The notes under the pieces were generated by a model. It did no database searches. It saw only the letters and a list, made by a program, of their open reading frames with translations, and was not told where the DNA came from. From Clostridium grantii DSM 8605 (lineage in GTDB: Bacteria; Bacillota; Clostridia; Clostridiales; Clostridiaceae): DNA of 33,579 nt. Location: contig NZ_FQXM01000034.1 of assembly GCF_900129965.1 (NCBI RefSeq), forward strand, positions 1 through 33,579, written 5' to 3'. A program made the translations under genes and the position numbers. Below, in pieces: positions 7,243 through 15,204 of this stretch; the first letter of the stretch is position 1, and each line of letters starts with the position of its first letter.

Positions 7243-7280
7243 GTAAAGAAATTATCCTCTCTAGCGAAAGATTTCTTTAC
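7243..7280. repeat. Ten-base inverted repeat between aminotransferase and ybaK
   Basis: GTAAAGAAAT and ATTTCTTTAC are perfect arms separated by 18 bases. It lies downstream of the aminotransferase gene, so it may help end that transcript. The minus-strand tail is not T-rich, so it is not a canonical terminator. The rest of the 215-base gap shows nothing clear. Confidence 0.4.
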
Positions 7281-7343
7281 CTTTCCAACTTTCCACTCAC
7301 TTCGCACTTTTTCTCTATCATTCACCTTCAAATTAAAAATTTC

Positions 7344-8522
7344 CTAATAATATTCCATTATAACTTCGCTAAGCCTTTTTATACCCTCTTTAATTAAATC
7401 TTCACTCATACTTGAATAATTCAATCTCATGTAATTTTTACGAACATCCTTTGCATAAAAAGAATGTCCTGGAACAAAAGCTACATCCCTTTTAACCGCT
7501 TCTTCAAATATAACTTTAGTATCTATTGTTTCTTTTAATTCTAACCAAATAAATAATCCACCTTCAGTTTTTACATACTTTACATCTTTAGGCATATATT
7601 TTTCTAAAGCTTCTAGCATAACGTTTCTTCTTTTTCTATAAACTTCTTTGATCTGATCTATATGTTCTTCAATATCAAACATTTTCATGAATGTAACAAG
7701 TTCTTGTTGTGCAAGAGTATTACAATGTAAATCTGCTGATTGCTTAACCATAATATATTTTTCAATAATTATATCACTAGCACAAATCCAGCCAATTCTT
7801 AGTCCTGGGCAAAATATTTTAGAGAAAGTTCCTAGGTAAATTACGTATCCATCATCATCAAAGCTTTTTATGGATGGATATCTTTCTCCTTCATATCTAA
7901 GTTCTCCATAAGGATTGTCTTCAATAATCAAAACTTCATATTTCTTTGCTATTTCCACCATCTTTTTTCTTCTATCTACAGGCAGAGTTCTTCCTGTAGG
8001 ATTTTGAAAATCAGGAATAGTATAAATAAACTTAACCTCTGGATTACTTTTCAATTTTTCTTCTAAATCCTCAATTATCATTCCGTAATCGTCCATTTCA
8101 ACTTCAACGTATTCTGGTTCATAAACATTAAATGCTGTTAGTGCTCCTAAATAGGTTGGTTTTTCACAAATTATTTTATCCCCTTTATCTATAAATAATT
8201 TCCCAGTAAAGTCAAGACCTTGTTGAGATCCACTTGTGATTAAGATATTTTCTTTAGGTACTTTAACATTTTTCATCCTTGTTTCACCTATAATAGTTCT
8301 AAGGTCTTCATTTCCTTCAGTTAAGCTATACTGCAACACTTCTTTACCGTATTTTGTGAATATTTCTTCAGTTACTTTTTTCATTTCATCAATTGGAAAC
8401 AATTCCGGTGCTGGTAGTCCTCCAGCAAAAGATATTAAACCTTTTTTTTGAGTTAATTTTAGTAACTCTCTTATTTCAGATGCTTTTAATTTTTGCGCTC
8501 TTTTTGCTAATTTTAATTCCAT
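7344..8522 (-). CDS. PLP-dependent class I/II aminotransferase (2-aminoadipate/aromatic type)
   Basis: This 392-residue cytosolic enzyme belongs to fold-type I aminotransferases of the LysN/MocR-catalytic-domain kind. It has ISFAGGLPAPELFP near the N-terminus, TSGSQQGLD, PDFQNPTG (about 170-177), EDNPYGELR and PLP-Lys235 in GTFSKIFCPGLRIGW. The substrate-binding arginine is expected in NYMRLNYS. There is no GntR DNA-binding domain, so it is an enzyme rather than a regulator. Likely substrates are branched-chain, aromatic or 2-aminoadipate amino acids; the sequence does not decide. The start is the ATG at 8522 behind AAAGGGG. A GTG nine bases upstream is in frame but overlaps that site. Confidence 0.88.
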   Translation of the reverse strand: MELKLAKRAQKLKASEIRELLKLTQKKGLISFAGGLPAPELFPIDEMKKVTEEIFTKYGKEVLQYSLTEGNEDLRTIIGETRMKNVKVPKENILITSGSQQGLDFTGKLFIDKGDKIICEKPTYLGALTAFNVYEPEYVEVEMDDYGMIIEDLEEKLKSNPEVKFIYTIPDFQNPTGRTLPVDRRKKMVEIAKKYEVLIIEDNPYGELRYEGERYPSIKSFDDDGYVIYLGTFSKIFCPGLRIGWICASDIIIEKYIMVKQSADLHCNTLAQQELVTFMKMFDIEEHIDQIKEVYRKRRNVMLEALEKYMPKDVKYVKTEGGLFIWLELKETIDTKVIFEEAVKRDVAFVPGHSFYAKDVRKNYMRLNYSSMSEDLIKEGIKRLSEVIMEYY

Positions 8523-8635
8523 GCCCCACACCCCTTTGATAAATTTCTAAAATTCACTGTAAAAAAATTATGTATTAATTATAATATTAGTTTTTAAATA
8601 AACATTTGTCAATTTATCTTCATATTTTTTTAAAA

Positions 8636-8664
8636 ATATAACCCATTTTTATAATGGGTTATAT
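8636..8664 (-). terminator. Terminator downstream of dppA
   Basis: An 11-bp stem, ATATAACCCAT/ATGGGTTATAT, has a 7-base loop. On the minus strand it is followed by TTTTTAAAAAAA. It lies about 40 bases after the dppA stop and could close a run from the PTS genes through dppA. Confidence 0.75.
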
Positions 8665-8702
8665 TTTAATACTTTTATATTTCTTTTAATACTTATATAT
8701 TT

Positions 8703-9503
8703 CTACGAAACTAAAAACTGTATCATGCTCATTACACTTAAATAATCTTTAGTCTCAAAAACTACTTCTGTCTCTGAAATTCTCTTCATTCCTGGATAAA
8801 AAGAAGATCTATAAGCTTTAACATGATTTACATAGGATATCTCTACTATAAATTTTTCAGGTAATTTTATCTTACATTCTTTTATATTACTCAATGATAC
8901 TTCCGCTTGCTTTTTAATTTTATCTATAGCCACTTCCGGATGAATACTTACTGTAGAGGCTCCAATACCTTGCTTAACGGATACAGTATGAATATTTGAG
9001 TTTATTATTTTAACTTCTTCACTTAAACCTTCATCTCCAGAAACCATAACCACTGGTACTCCCACATAAGCTGCCGCATAAGCATGTAGCAAAAATTCAC
9101 TAGCATACACTCCATTTATTTTTATATAATTTATAGAAAAAGGGTGCATAGTATGTGATAATGGATTCTTATCTGAATGTGAGCAGGAATGATACCCTAT
9201 AAACATAGCTGCATCATAGGTATTGTCAATATCCTGAACCATTGAGAAAGGATGTCCGCTCCATCCTCTTATTAGTTTTGTACACTGTGGAAGGTCATTG
9301 TGATTAATATTCCTTCCTGAATCATGAGCATCTTTAATAATAATCTCTTTAGCTCCCGCATTTATAGCTCCGTCGCAAGCTGCTTTCGTTTCTTTTGTCA
9401 TCTGTTCCATAAAAGGAGAATAATCACCTTTGTTTTTTTCCGTTTCGTCCCAATGAGTGACACCTGTTACTCCCTCAATATCAACACTCAAGTAAATTTT
9501 CAT
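8703..9503 (-). CDS. dppA: M55-family D-aminopeptidase DppA
   Basis: This 266-residue zinc peptidase cleaves D-amino acids from D-Ala-containing peptides, for example from recycled cell wall. The N-terminus MKIYLSVDIEGVTGV supplies the Asp8/Glu10 metal ligands. DAHDSG (about 58-63), GYHS and HTMHP supply the remaining histidine and acid ligands of the M55 family. Length is normal. The ATG at 9503 has a TAGGAGG site, 32 bases after the yaaA stop. It may be the last gene of the EIIBC-EIIA-helD-yaaA run. No dipeptide permease genes (dppBCDE) follow, unlike the Bacillus dpp operon. A link to wall-peptide recycling is inferred. Confidence 0.92.
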   Translation of the reverse strand: MKIYLSVDIEGVTGVTHWDETEKNKGDYSPFMEQMTKETKAACDGAINAGAKEIIIKDAHDSGRNINHNDLPQCTKLIRGWSGHPFSMVQDIDNTYDAAMFIGYHSCSHSDKNPLSHTMHPFSINYIKINGVYASEFLLHAYAAAYVGVPVVMVSGDEGLSEEVKIINSNIHTVSVKQGIGASTVSIHPEVAIDKIKKQAEVSLSNIKECKIKLPEKFIVEISYVNHVKAYRSSFYPGMKRISETEVVFETKDYLSVMSMIQFLVS

Positions 9504-9535
9504 TTTGCAACCTCCTATGCCTATTTAGAATAAGA

Positions 9536-10255
9536 TTATAATTTTTTTCTAGAAAATATTATTTCTTTATCAGAAGATAATTCTTTATTATACACATACC
9601 TATCCATACTAAATTCTTTAATCTTATTAAATTGTTCAATATTATTTTTTATAAGATAATTAACCATCATTCCTCTTGCTTGCTTAGCATAAGTCCCAAT
9701 TGTTTTATATTTTCCATCAACTTCTTCTTTAAAATCTATAGTTACCATAGGTAATTTTATCAACTTTGAAAATTCATTAGATGCTAAATTTATTATTAAA
9801 TCTTCTTTACTAAAATAATTTTCTATTTTATTTTTCCAAAATTCATATAATGATATATTACCTATTTTTATTTTCATATCTAATCTATATGGCTTTATTC
9901 CATCAAAAGGACTAAGAATTCCATATAAAGCAGACAATATTATTAAATGGTCATTAGCATAATCTAGGTCTTTTTCATTAAATGCTTTCACATTAATTTC
10001 TTTAAAAACTATCCCACTATAGCTTGATATTGCATGATTGATTGTATTAGTAGTATCATAATTTTCATAGTCTTCATAAGTCTTTTCTAATAACTTTCCT
10101 TTTATTTTCATCATCAAGCCTAACTCCTCTTTCGATAATCTTTTAATATTATCAGTTATTTCATTGGCTTCTTTTATAAAAAAAGGAGTTTGAATTTTTT
10201 TAGAAATATTTCCACTAAAATCCTGAGTTTTACTTGGAGAAATTATTATTTTCAT
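9536..10255 (-). CDS. yaaA: YaaA-family peroxide stress/DNA-binding protein
   Basis: This 239-residue protein of the YaaA (DUF328/UPF0246) family starts MKIIISPSKTQDFSG. It also contains YGILSPFDGIKPYRLDMK (about 111-128) and YAKQARGMMVNYLIKN (about 193-208), all family landmarks. In Escherichia coli, YaaA protects against hydrogen peroxide by limiting free intracellular iron. That role would make sense in an anaerobe but is transferred knowledge. The ATG at 10255 uses an AAGGAGTGA site that overlaps the end of helD, only four bases upstream, so the two genes are coupled. Length is slightly shorter than the E. coli protein and typical of Firmicutes. Confidence 0.92.
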   Translation of the reverse strand: MKIIISPSKTQDFSGNISKKIQTPFFIKEANEITDNIKRLSKEELGLMMKIKGKLLEKTYEDYENYDTTNTINHAISSYSGIVFKEINVKAFNEKDLDYANDHLIILSALYGILSPFDGIKPYRLDMKIKIGNISLYEFWKNKIENYFSKEDLIINLASNEFSKLIKLPMVTIDFKEEVDGKYKTIGTYAKQARGMMVNYLIKNNIEQFNKIKEFSMDRYVYNKELSSDKEIIFSRKKL

Positions 10256-10259
10256 TTAA

Positions 10260-12563
10260 TCACTCCTTTTCAATCAGTGGAGATATTTGTCCTTTATAAA
10301 ATACGTATTCTAAATGTAATGCTCTAGTAAGCACTACATACAGCAATTTTTTATCCCTATCATTATCTTTATAACTATCCTCACTACAATTGTATATTAC
10401 CGAACAATCAAATTCTAATCCTTTTGTCATATATGATGGAATAATTATTTTATCTAAATTTATTTCTTTATTTGTATCTTTTACAAGCACCCAATTAATT
10501 TCCTTTTCAGTTTTAAGAATTTTATAAACTTCCTCACATTCTTTTAAAGTCTTACAAATTATAGCTATATTGTTTCTTCCTTTTGCTTGAACATCCTTAA
10601 CAATATCATTCATTTTGATTTTAAATTCATTATTATCTTCTATATTAATAACTTTAGGTTTATCGCCATGTCTTAGAACAGGCTTGGCTGGAATTAAATT
10701 GTTTTTTTGTTTTTCCAAAACTTTATTAGCAAACTCTATTATTTCAACTGTAGATCTGTAACTTTGAGTTAATGTTATATAATTAGCATTATTATTGAAT
10801 ACTGTTTTTATTACATCTTCCCATTCTGAGATTCCTTTATAGAAATAAATTCCTTGTCCTAGATCCCCTACCAATGTCATAGACTCAGTTTTAGATATTT
10901 CATTTAATACGATGAGTTGAAAAACACTATAATCTTGTACCTCATCTATAACAATATGCTTATATTTATATTTTTCATCTGCACCATCAATTTTTAGCTT
11001 TAGATACATTAGTGGTGCTAAATCATCATCATCAATTAATTTATTTTCTTTGTACTCTTTATGACATTCACTCAAATGTTCTCTTAAAAATTCTGGTATT
11101 TTTCCACCCGTCGTTTTAATAAAAATATTTTTATCAATATACATCTCATGATAAAAATTAACTATATCTTTTGTAATCCAATTATCAATAAATACCTTAA
11201 TTTCATATAATGCTTTCTTATTTAATTCCTTTTTCTTTTTATCTCGTTCATTATAAGCCTTAATAATATTTTCTCTTATATCTTCTGGTTTTTCTTCACT
11301 GCTTTTTATTAAATTAATTCTATCAATATAATCTAAATCAATTTGTTCCCATATAAAAGGTAGTCTTCCCTTTAGTCTTCCATTAAGATATCTTTTGATT
11401 TCCAATTTTCTTTTATTAATAGGTAAATAAACTAAATCTCTAGCATATAACCTCATAATCTCTTTTTTAGGAAAGATCATATATTCATCAGCTCTTACAT
11501 CTTCTATATCAATATCTATCATTTCTAAAATCTTTAAAAGTCTATCTAATATAACTTTCATCTGAGCCATACCTTTAAATTTACTACTATTTATCAATAA
11601 ATTTAATTCATTTTTATCTTTATACTTTTCTTCTAAAATACTAGATAGTCTATCTTCTCTTGAAATAAATTTATTTTTTACTATAAAAAATTCTCTAGCA
11701 AAATCGTAAAAAGTTACTTGTTTTACATCTTCTGAACCTAAATTAGGCAGAACTTGTGATATGTAATCTAAAAATATTTTATTTGGAGCTACTACAAGAA
11801 TATCCGAACCACTAATAGTTTTATTATGCCTGTATAATAAATAAGCTAGCCTGTGTAAAGCCACCGTTGTTTTACCTGAACCTGCTGACCCTTGAACTAT
11901 TATAGGTTGGTTTAAATCAGCTCTTATTATATCATTCTGTTCTTTTTGTATAGTAGCAACTACATCTTTCAGTTTACTACTAACTGCTTCTTCTAGATTT
12001 ATTTTCAAAAACTCATCTACTAGTTCATTACCCGATGTATCTATTCCGCTTTTTAAAATTATTTCATTAATACCTTCATCAAATGCATCAAGTAATTCCC
12101 CTTCTTTAATAAGAAATTTTCTTTTTAAATTAAGACTTCCTTTAATCTCTCCTATAGGAGCCTCATAACTTGCATTTCCGCTAGTACCACTATAATATAA
12201 ATCCGCTACTGGAGCTCTCCAATCAATAACTTTTTCTTCCATATTACTGTTATCGAACAACCCAAATTTACCTATATAAAAATTATCTTCACTTCTATCT
12301 TTTTCACAAAAATCTATTCTAGCAAAATAAGGAGTTTCACTTGCTTCTTTAAATTTCATTAAGCTTTTATCATTTATTTCCTTTACTTTTTTTGTACTTT
12401 CAAGTTCAACACTATATGTACTATTTTTCTTAACTAAATCCATTAACTTTTTATCTATATATTCTTTTTCTTTTTCTAGAAATTCAGCCTCTTTATCTAT
12501 CCAATTTTCAGTTTCAACAAGCTTATCTTTTTCATATCTAAATTCTTCATTTTTTATTGCCAT
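10260..12563 (-). CDS. helD: HelD-like UvrD/Rep-family helicase (RNA polymerase recycling factor)
   Basis: This 767-residue protein has the HelD arrangement. An N-terminal coiled coil (about 8-75) is followed by TPYFARIDF and by DWRAPVADLYY (about 114-124). The split 1A domain has Walker A GSAGSGKTT (225-233), and IDEVQD is the Walker B/DEXQ site. TQSYRS and a C-terminal VVLTRAL complete the helicase motifs. HelD proteins remove stalled RNA polymerase from DNA, with the coiled coil entering the secondary channel. The ATG at 12563 has a GGGGAG site and follows the EIIA gene by 32 bases, so it is probably cotranscribed with sugar uptake genes, an unusual association. Length is normal for HelD. 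Confidence 0.9.
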   Translation of the reverse strand: MAIKNEEFRYEKDKLVETENWIDKEAEFLEKEKEYIDKKLMDLVKKNSTYSVELESTKKVKEINDKSLMKFKEASETPYFARIDFCEKDRSEDNFYIGKFGLFDNSNMEEKVIDWRAPVADLYYSGTSGNASYEAPIGEIKGSLNLKRKFLIKEGELLDAFDEGINEIILKSGIDTSGNELVDEFLKINLEEAVSSKLKDVVATIQKEQNDIIRADLNQPIIVQGSAGSGKTTVALHRLAYLLYRHNKTISGSDILVVAPNKIFLDYISQVLPNLGSEDVKQVTFYDFAREFFIVKNKFISREDRLSSILEEKYKDKNELNLLINSSKFKGMAQMKVILDRLLKILEMIDIDIEDVRADEYMIFPKKEIMRLYARDLVYLPINKRKLEIKRYLNGRLKGRLPFIWEQIDLDYIDRINLIKSSEEKPEDIRENIIKAYNERDKKKKELNKKALYEIKVFIDNWITKDIVNFYHEMYIDKNIFIKTTGGKIPEFLREHLSECHKEYKENKLIDDDDLAPLMYLKLKIDGADEKYKYKHIVIDEVQDYSVFQLIVLNEISKTESMTLVGDLGQGIYFYKGISEWEDVIKTVFNNNANYITLTQSYRSTVEIIEFANKVLEKQKNNLIPAKPVLRHGDKPKVINIEDNNEFKIKMNDIVKDVQAKGRNNIAIICKTLKECEEVYKILKTEKEINWVLVKDTNKEINLDKIIIPSYMTKGLEFDCSVIYNCSEDSYKDNDRDKKLLYVVLTRALHLEYVFYKGQISPLIEKE

Positions 12564-12595
12564 GTTTTTAGTATTCTCCCCGTATGTAAATTTAC

Positions 12596-13072
12596 TTATA
12601 TCTCATATTCAATTACTATATCCTCGCCAGCTAAACATTCATTTAAATAAAAACAATTCATTTCTTTTATCTTAGAGTAATTTGTAATTAATATCATTGT
12701 TGTAAGATCACAACCTTTGTTTTCTAGTAATTCTTTATTAAATTTTATAATCTCATCTCCTACGCTTATTCTTTGATCTTCTTCTGCAACTCTTATAAAA
12801 CCTTCTCCTTTTAAATCAACAGTATCAATTCCTATATGAACTATAATTTCTAATCCTTCATCTGTAACTATTACAAAAGCATGATTTGTTTCAAAGATCA
12901 ACTTTATTATCCCATCACAGGGGGCAACCACCACATCGCCGCTTGGCTGAATTGCAATTCCATCTCCCACTAATTTTTGAGAAAAAACTAAATCATTTAC
13001 TTTCTCTAGTTTAATAACTTTCCCCTTAACAGGAGAATAAAATTTAAATTTATTTCTATTTAAGCTTACCAT
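12596..13072 (-). CDS. PTS glucose-type EIIA protein
   Basis: This 158-residue free-standing EIIA of the Crr/EIIA-Glc type carries phosphate from HPr to an EIIB domain. The phosphorylated residue is His79 in VHIGIDTVDL. The supporting histidine is His64 in NHAFVIV. SPVKGKV and the DGIAIQPS loop near the N-terminus are also typical. It lies immediately after the EIIBC gene, which lacks its own EIIA domain, so the two very likely form one transporter. The start at 13072 has a TTGGAGG site. The 124-base gap between the genes holds two mutually exclusive hairpins that could set EIIA expression. Confidence 0.93.
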   Translation of the reverse strand: MVSLNRNKFKFYSPVKGKVIKLEKVNDLVFSQKLVGDGIAIQPSGDVVVAPCDGIIKLIFETNHAFVIVTDEGLEIIVHIGIDTVDLKGEGFIRVAEEDQRISVGDEIIKFNKELLENKGCDLTTMILITNYSKIKEMNCFYLNECLAGEDIVIEYEI

Positions 13073-13099
13073 TTTATTACCTCCAAGTCACCATAACTA

Positions 13100-13166
13100 A
13101 TCTATAATAAATTTGTATTGATATAGCAAATCACTATCTATATAAATTTATTATAGATAGTGATTT
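13100..13166 (-). promoter_or_regulatory. Two mutually exclusive stems between the EIIBC and EIIA genes
   Basis: Stem A pairs 13128-13142 with 13152-13166 (15 bp, 9-base loop). Stem B pairs 13100-13114 with 13144-13158 (15 bp). They share bases 13152-13158 and 13144, so they cannot coexist. In the EIIBC transcript, stem A forms first and stem B could replace it just before the EIIA ribosome binding site. On the plus strand, stem A has a TTTTT tail; on the minus strand it does not. Confidence 0.6.
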
Positions 13167-13196
13167 TTAAAGTGTCAATTTCAGTAAGTTAATATT

Positions 13197-14618
13197 CTAT
13201 TCCATAAGATTATCTATATAAGTAACTAAACTGTCTGCTATATTGCCTACAATTATCTGATAATTAGTACTATTTAATTTCATAACCGCAGTAGCTCCTA
13301 TTTCTTTAAGTAATGCTTCATCTACCTTTGTAGAATCAACCACTTCTAATCTTATCCTTGTAATGCATGCCTCTATAGAAACAATATTTTCTTTTTCTCC
13401 TATTGCTTCAATCATTTCTTCTGCTTTTTGCTTTAGCTCACTATCTTTTAAATTGCAAAGCTTAATAGATTCTTCTTCCATCCTACCCGGCGTTGGAATA
13501 TCAAATTTTTTAATAAAATATAAAAATATAAAATAATATGCAATCCCAAAAATCAATCCTACACCTAAGATACCCAATGGTTTAGTTGATATTCTAAAAT
13601 TTAAAAGATAATCTATTAATCCTGCTGAAAAAACAAAACCACATTTCATCCCCAGTAAATATGTTATTACAAGTGCTGCACCCGTAAGTATAGCATGAAT
13701 TAAATAAAGTACTGGTGCTAAGAACATAAACATAAATTCTATTGGTATAGTTATTCCTGTTAAGAATGATATTAAAGCAAAACCGACTAACATACCTGTG
13801 ACAGATTTTTTATTTTCTTTATTAGCTGCTGTTATTATTGCAATACAAGCTGCTGGCAAAGCAAACATAGTAATTGGAAACAATCCAGTCATAAACGTTC
13901 CTGCTAAAGGGTCTCCAGCTAAAAATCTATTTATATCTCCAGTTACAACATTTCCAACTCTATTGGTATATGTTCCAAATTCAAACCAAAATGACGAGTT
14001 AAACTTATTATCCAGGCCAAATGGTATTAATATTCTATTGAAAAATCCAAAAATAAAAACTCCTACTACCCCAAATTTATTAACATTATTGCCGAGTATG
14101 CTTATACTACTTTCAATCAATGGCCATACATATCCTATAAATAAACCAATTAACAAAGAATATATTGATGTAATTATTGGCACAAATCTTTTTCCCCCAA
14201 AGAAACCCAACAACTCTGGTACTTTAATTAACTTATATTTGTTATATAGATATGCTGATAATGAACCGATTAAAATACCTTCTAAAATACCCATTTCAAT
14301 AGTACTATTAATAGCTAATGCTACTTTGGTTAAAATAAAAAAACCCATAACTGCTGAAATAGCTGCTACTCCATTATTTTCATCTGCCAATCCTATAGCA
14401 ATACTTATAGCAAAAATCAATGCTAAATTACTAAATATTGCTTCTGCAGCAGCTACCATCCAAGGAATACCATTTGGCAAAATTCCCATAGGTATCCATA
14501 TATCTACTTGCCCAAATCTAAATAAAATAGCTGCAACTGGCAATACTGCCATCGGAGTCATTAAAGTTCTTCCTAGTTTTTGTAATTTATTCATAAAACT
14601 CCTTTTGGTTTTACCCAT
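13197..14618 (-). CDS. PTS EIIBC permease, glucose/N-acetylglucosamine superfamily, with altered substrate-site motifs
   Basis: This 473-residue membrane permease has an EIIC domain (about 8-375) and an EIIB domain (about 385-473). EIIB carries the phosphocysteine Cys418 in EACITRIRLEV. EIIC has the LMTPMAVLPVAAIL start and GFFGGKRFVPIIT (138-150), which is closest to NagE/PtsG. Two motifs of the family are changed. GLHH at 201 reads GLDN, and GITEPIEF at 288 reads GITIPIEF. These positions hold the conserved His and Glu near the sugar in related transporters. Reading the DNA confirms the codons. It may therefore carry an unusual sugar, or have altered coupling. The ATG at 14618 has a GGAGGG site, and a separate EIIA follows. 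Confidence 0.9.
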   Translation of the reverse strand: MGKTKRSFMNKLQKLGRTLMTPMAVLPVAAILFRFGQVDIWIPMGILPNGIPWMVAAAEAIFSNLALIFAISIAIGLADENNGVAAISAVMGFFILTKVALAINSTIEMGILEGILIGSLSAYLYNKYKLIKVPELLGFFGGKRFVPIITSIYSLLIGLFIGYVWPLIESSISILGNNVNKFGVVGVFIFGFFNRILIPFGLDNKFNSSFWFEFGTYTNRVGNVVTGDINRFLAGDPLAGTFMTGLFPITMFALPAACIAIITAANKENKKSVTGMLVGFALISFLTGITIPIEFMFMFLAPVLYLIHAILTGAALVITYLLGMKCGFVFSAGLIDYLLNFRISTKPLGILGVGLIFGIAYYFIFLYFIKKFDIPTPGRMEEESIKLCNLKDSELKQKAEEMIEAIGEKENIVSIEACITRIRLEVVDSTKVDEALLKEIGATAVMKLNSTNYQIIVGNIADSLVTYIDNLME

Positions 14619-14642
14619 AAAATACCCTCCTATTTCTAAATA

Positions 14643-14671
14643 TTAACCCTAAATTAATAGCCATATATAAT
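14643..14671 (+). promoter_or_regulatory. Possible promoter for the candidate RNA
   Basis: TTAACC (14643-14648) lies 17 bases before TATAAT (14666-14671) on the plus strand. The -10 is perfect and the -35 matches at 4 of 6. The same AT-rich palindromic stretch also reads TATAAT on the minus strand, where it could serve the EIIBC gene, so the direction is not settled. Confidence 0.35.
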
Positions 14672-14740
14672 TATATGAAAAAAAAAATTTTTATTTCTTG
14701 TTTTTCATACATATTTTTTTCAAGAAAGGGGATCTTAATA

Positions 14741-15200
14741 TTACAAAGAGGATTTAACTTTGTTGAGCAAAGAGTAGTAAAGGATTTTAATTAGTCTTTT
14801 ATTATTCGAACAAAAGTGTATAAGGGATTTGTATAGGTTGTTTATATGCTGGCGAGAAGATTAATATAGGTTATGAAAGGCTATTCATGTGCCGAAAGGT
14901 ATGTTTGTGGTCCCAAGTTATGTATATTGGTCGAGCGAAGATTGTATAGAGTTCCGCAGGCTCTTCACTCTTTATTGAATGAACTAGTTAGAGGTTATTT
15001 TTAGTCGAGAGATTATAATTAGTTTCCAAGGGATTTTATATGGTCGAGCAAAGATGTATATGGTTTGTGTAATGCTTATATACGGTCGACAGATTTTATG
15101 TGGGTATGTAATGATTTATATATGTCGGCGTTAAAATGATTTTAAGTCTTCTTTAAACCTATAAGGTGGATGCAGAAATTGAAAAATTTCTGCATCTTTT
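14741..15200 (+). ncRNA. Candidate structured RNA built of degenerate ~40-nt units
   Basis: No gene occupies this gap of about 590 bases between the EIIBC start and the arcB stop. Nine or so degenerate units begin with a core like GGTCGAGCAAAGAT. CGA-type cores lie at 14764, 14807, 14853, 14893, 14932, 15006, 15045, 15087 and 15126, spaced 43, 46, 40, 39, 74 (about two units), 39, 42 and 39. Local stems are possible, such as GTCGA/TCGAC (15043-15047 with 15086-15090) enclosing GTATAT/ATATAC. The block is G-rich on the plus strand and ends at a strong plus-directed terminator. No open frame spans it. It does not resemble RNase P RNA, tmRNA or 6S RNA. The 5' end is a guess. The alternative is a decayed tandem repeat with no function. 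Confidence 0.5.
15169..15200 (+). terminator. Plus-strand intrinsic terminator with no plus-strand gene before it
   Basis: A perfect 12-bp stem, GATGCAGAAATT/AATTTCTGCATC, has a GAAA loop and a TTTTCATTTT tail on the plus strand. The minus-strand tail (CACCTTATAGG) is not T-rich, so it is not a good arcB terminator. It supports a plus-strand transcript across 14741-15200. Confidence 0.75.
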
Positions 15201-15204
15201 CATT

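Noticed and set aside
7129..7343. Second copy of the 14.7 kb periodic element
   Set aside because: Some wording is similar (GACGAAGTAATTAG, AGCGAAAGATT), but only two weak units could be matched, which is within chance for this composition.
13798..14646. Long open frame on the plus strand
   Set aside because: It is antisense to the EIIBC gene. Its composition (Ile, Asn, Pro rich) is that of a shadow frame of a membrane protein, and the opposite frame has clear PTS motifs.
14741..15200. CRISPR array
   Set aside because: The units are degenerate throughout, with no identical repeats separated by unique spacers, and there are no cas genes.
14741..15200. RNase P RNA, tmRNA or 6S RNA
   Set aside because: No conserved cores of these RNAs, no tRNA-like ends and no tag reading frame were found.
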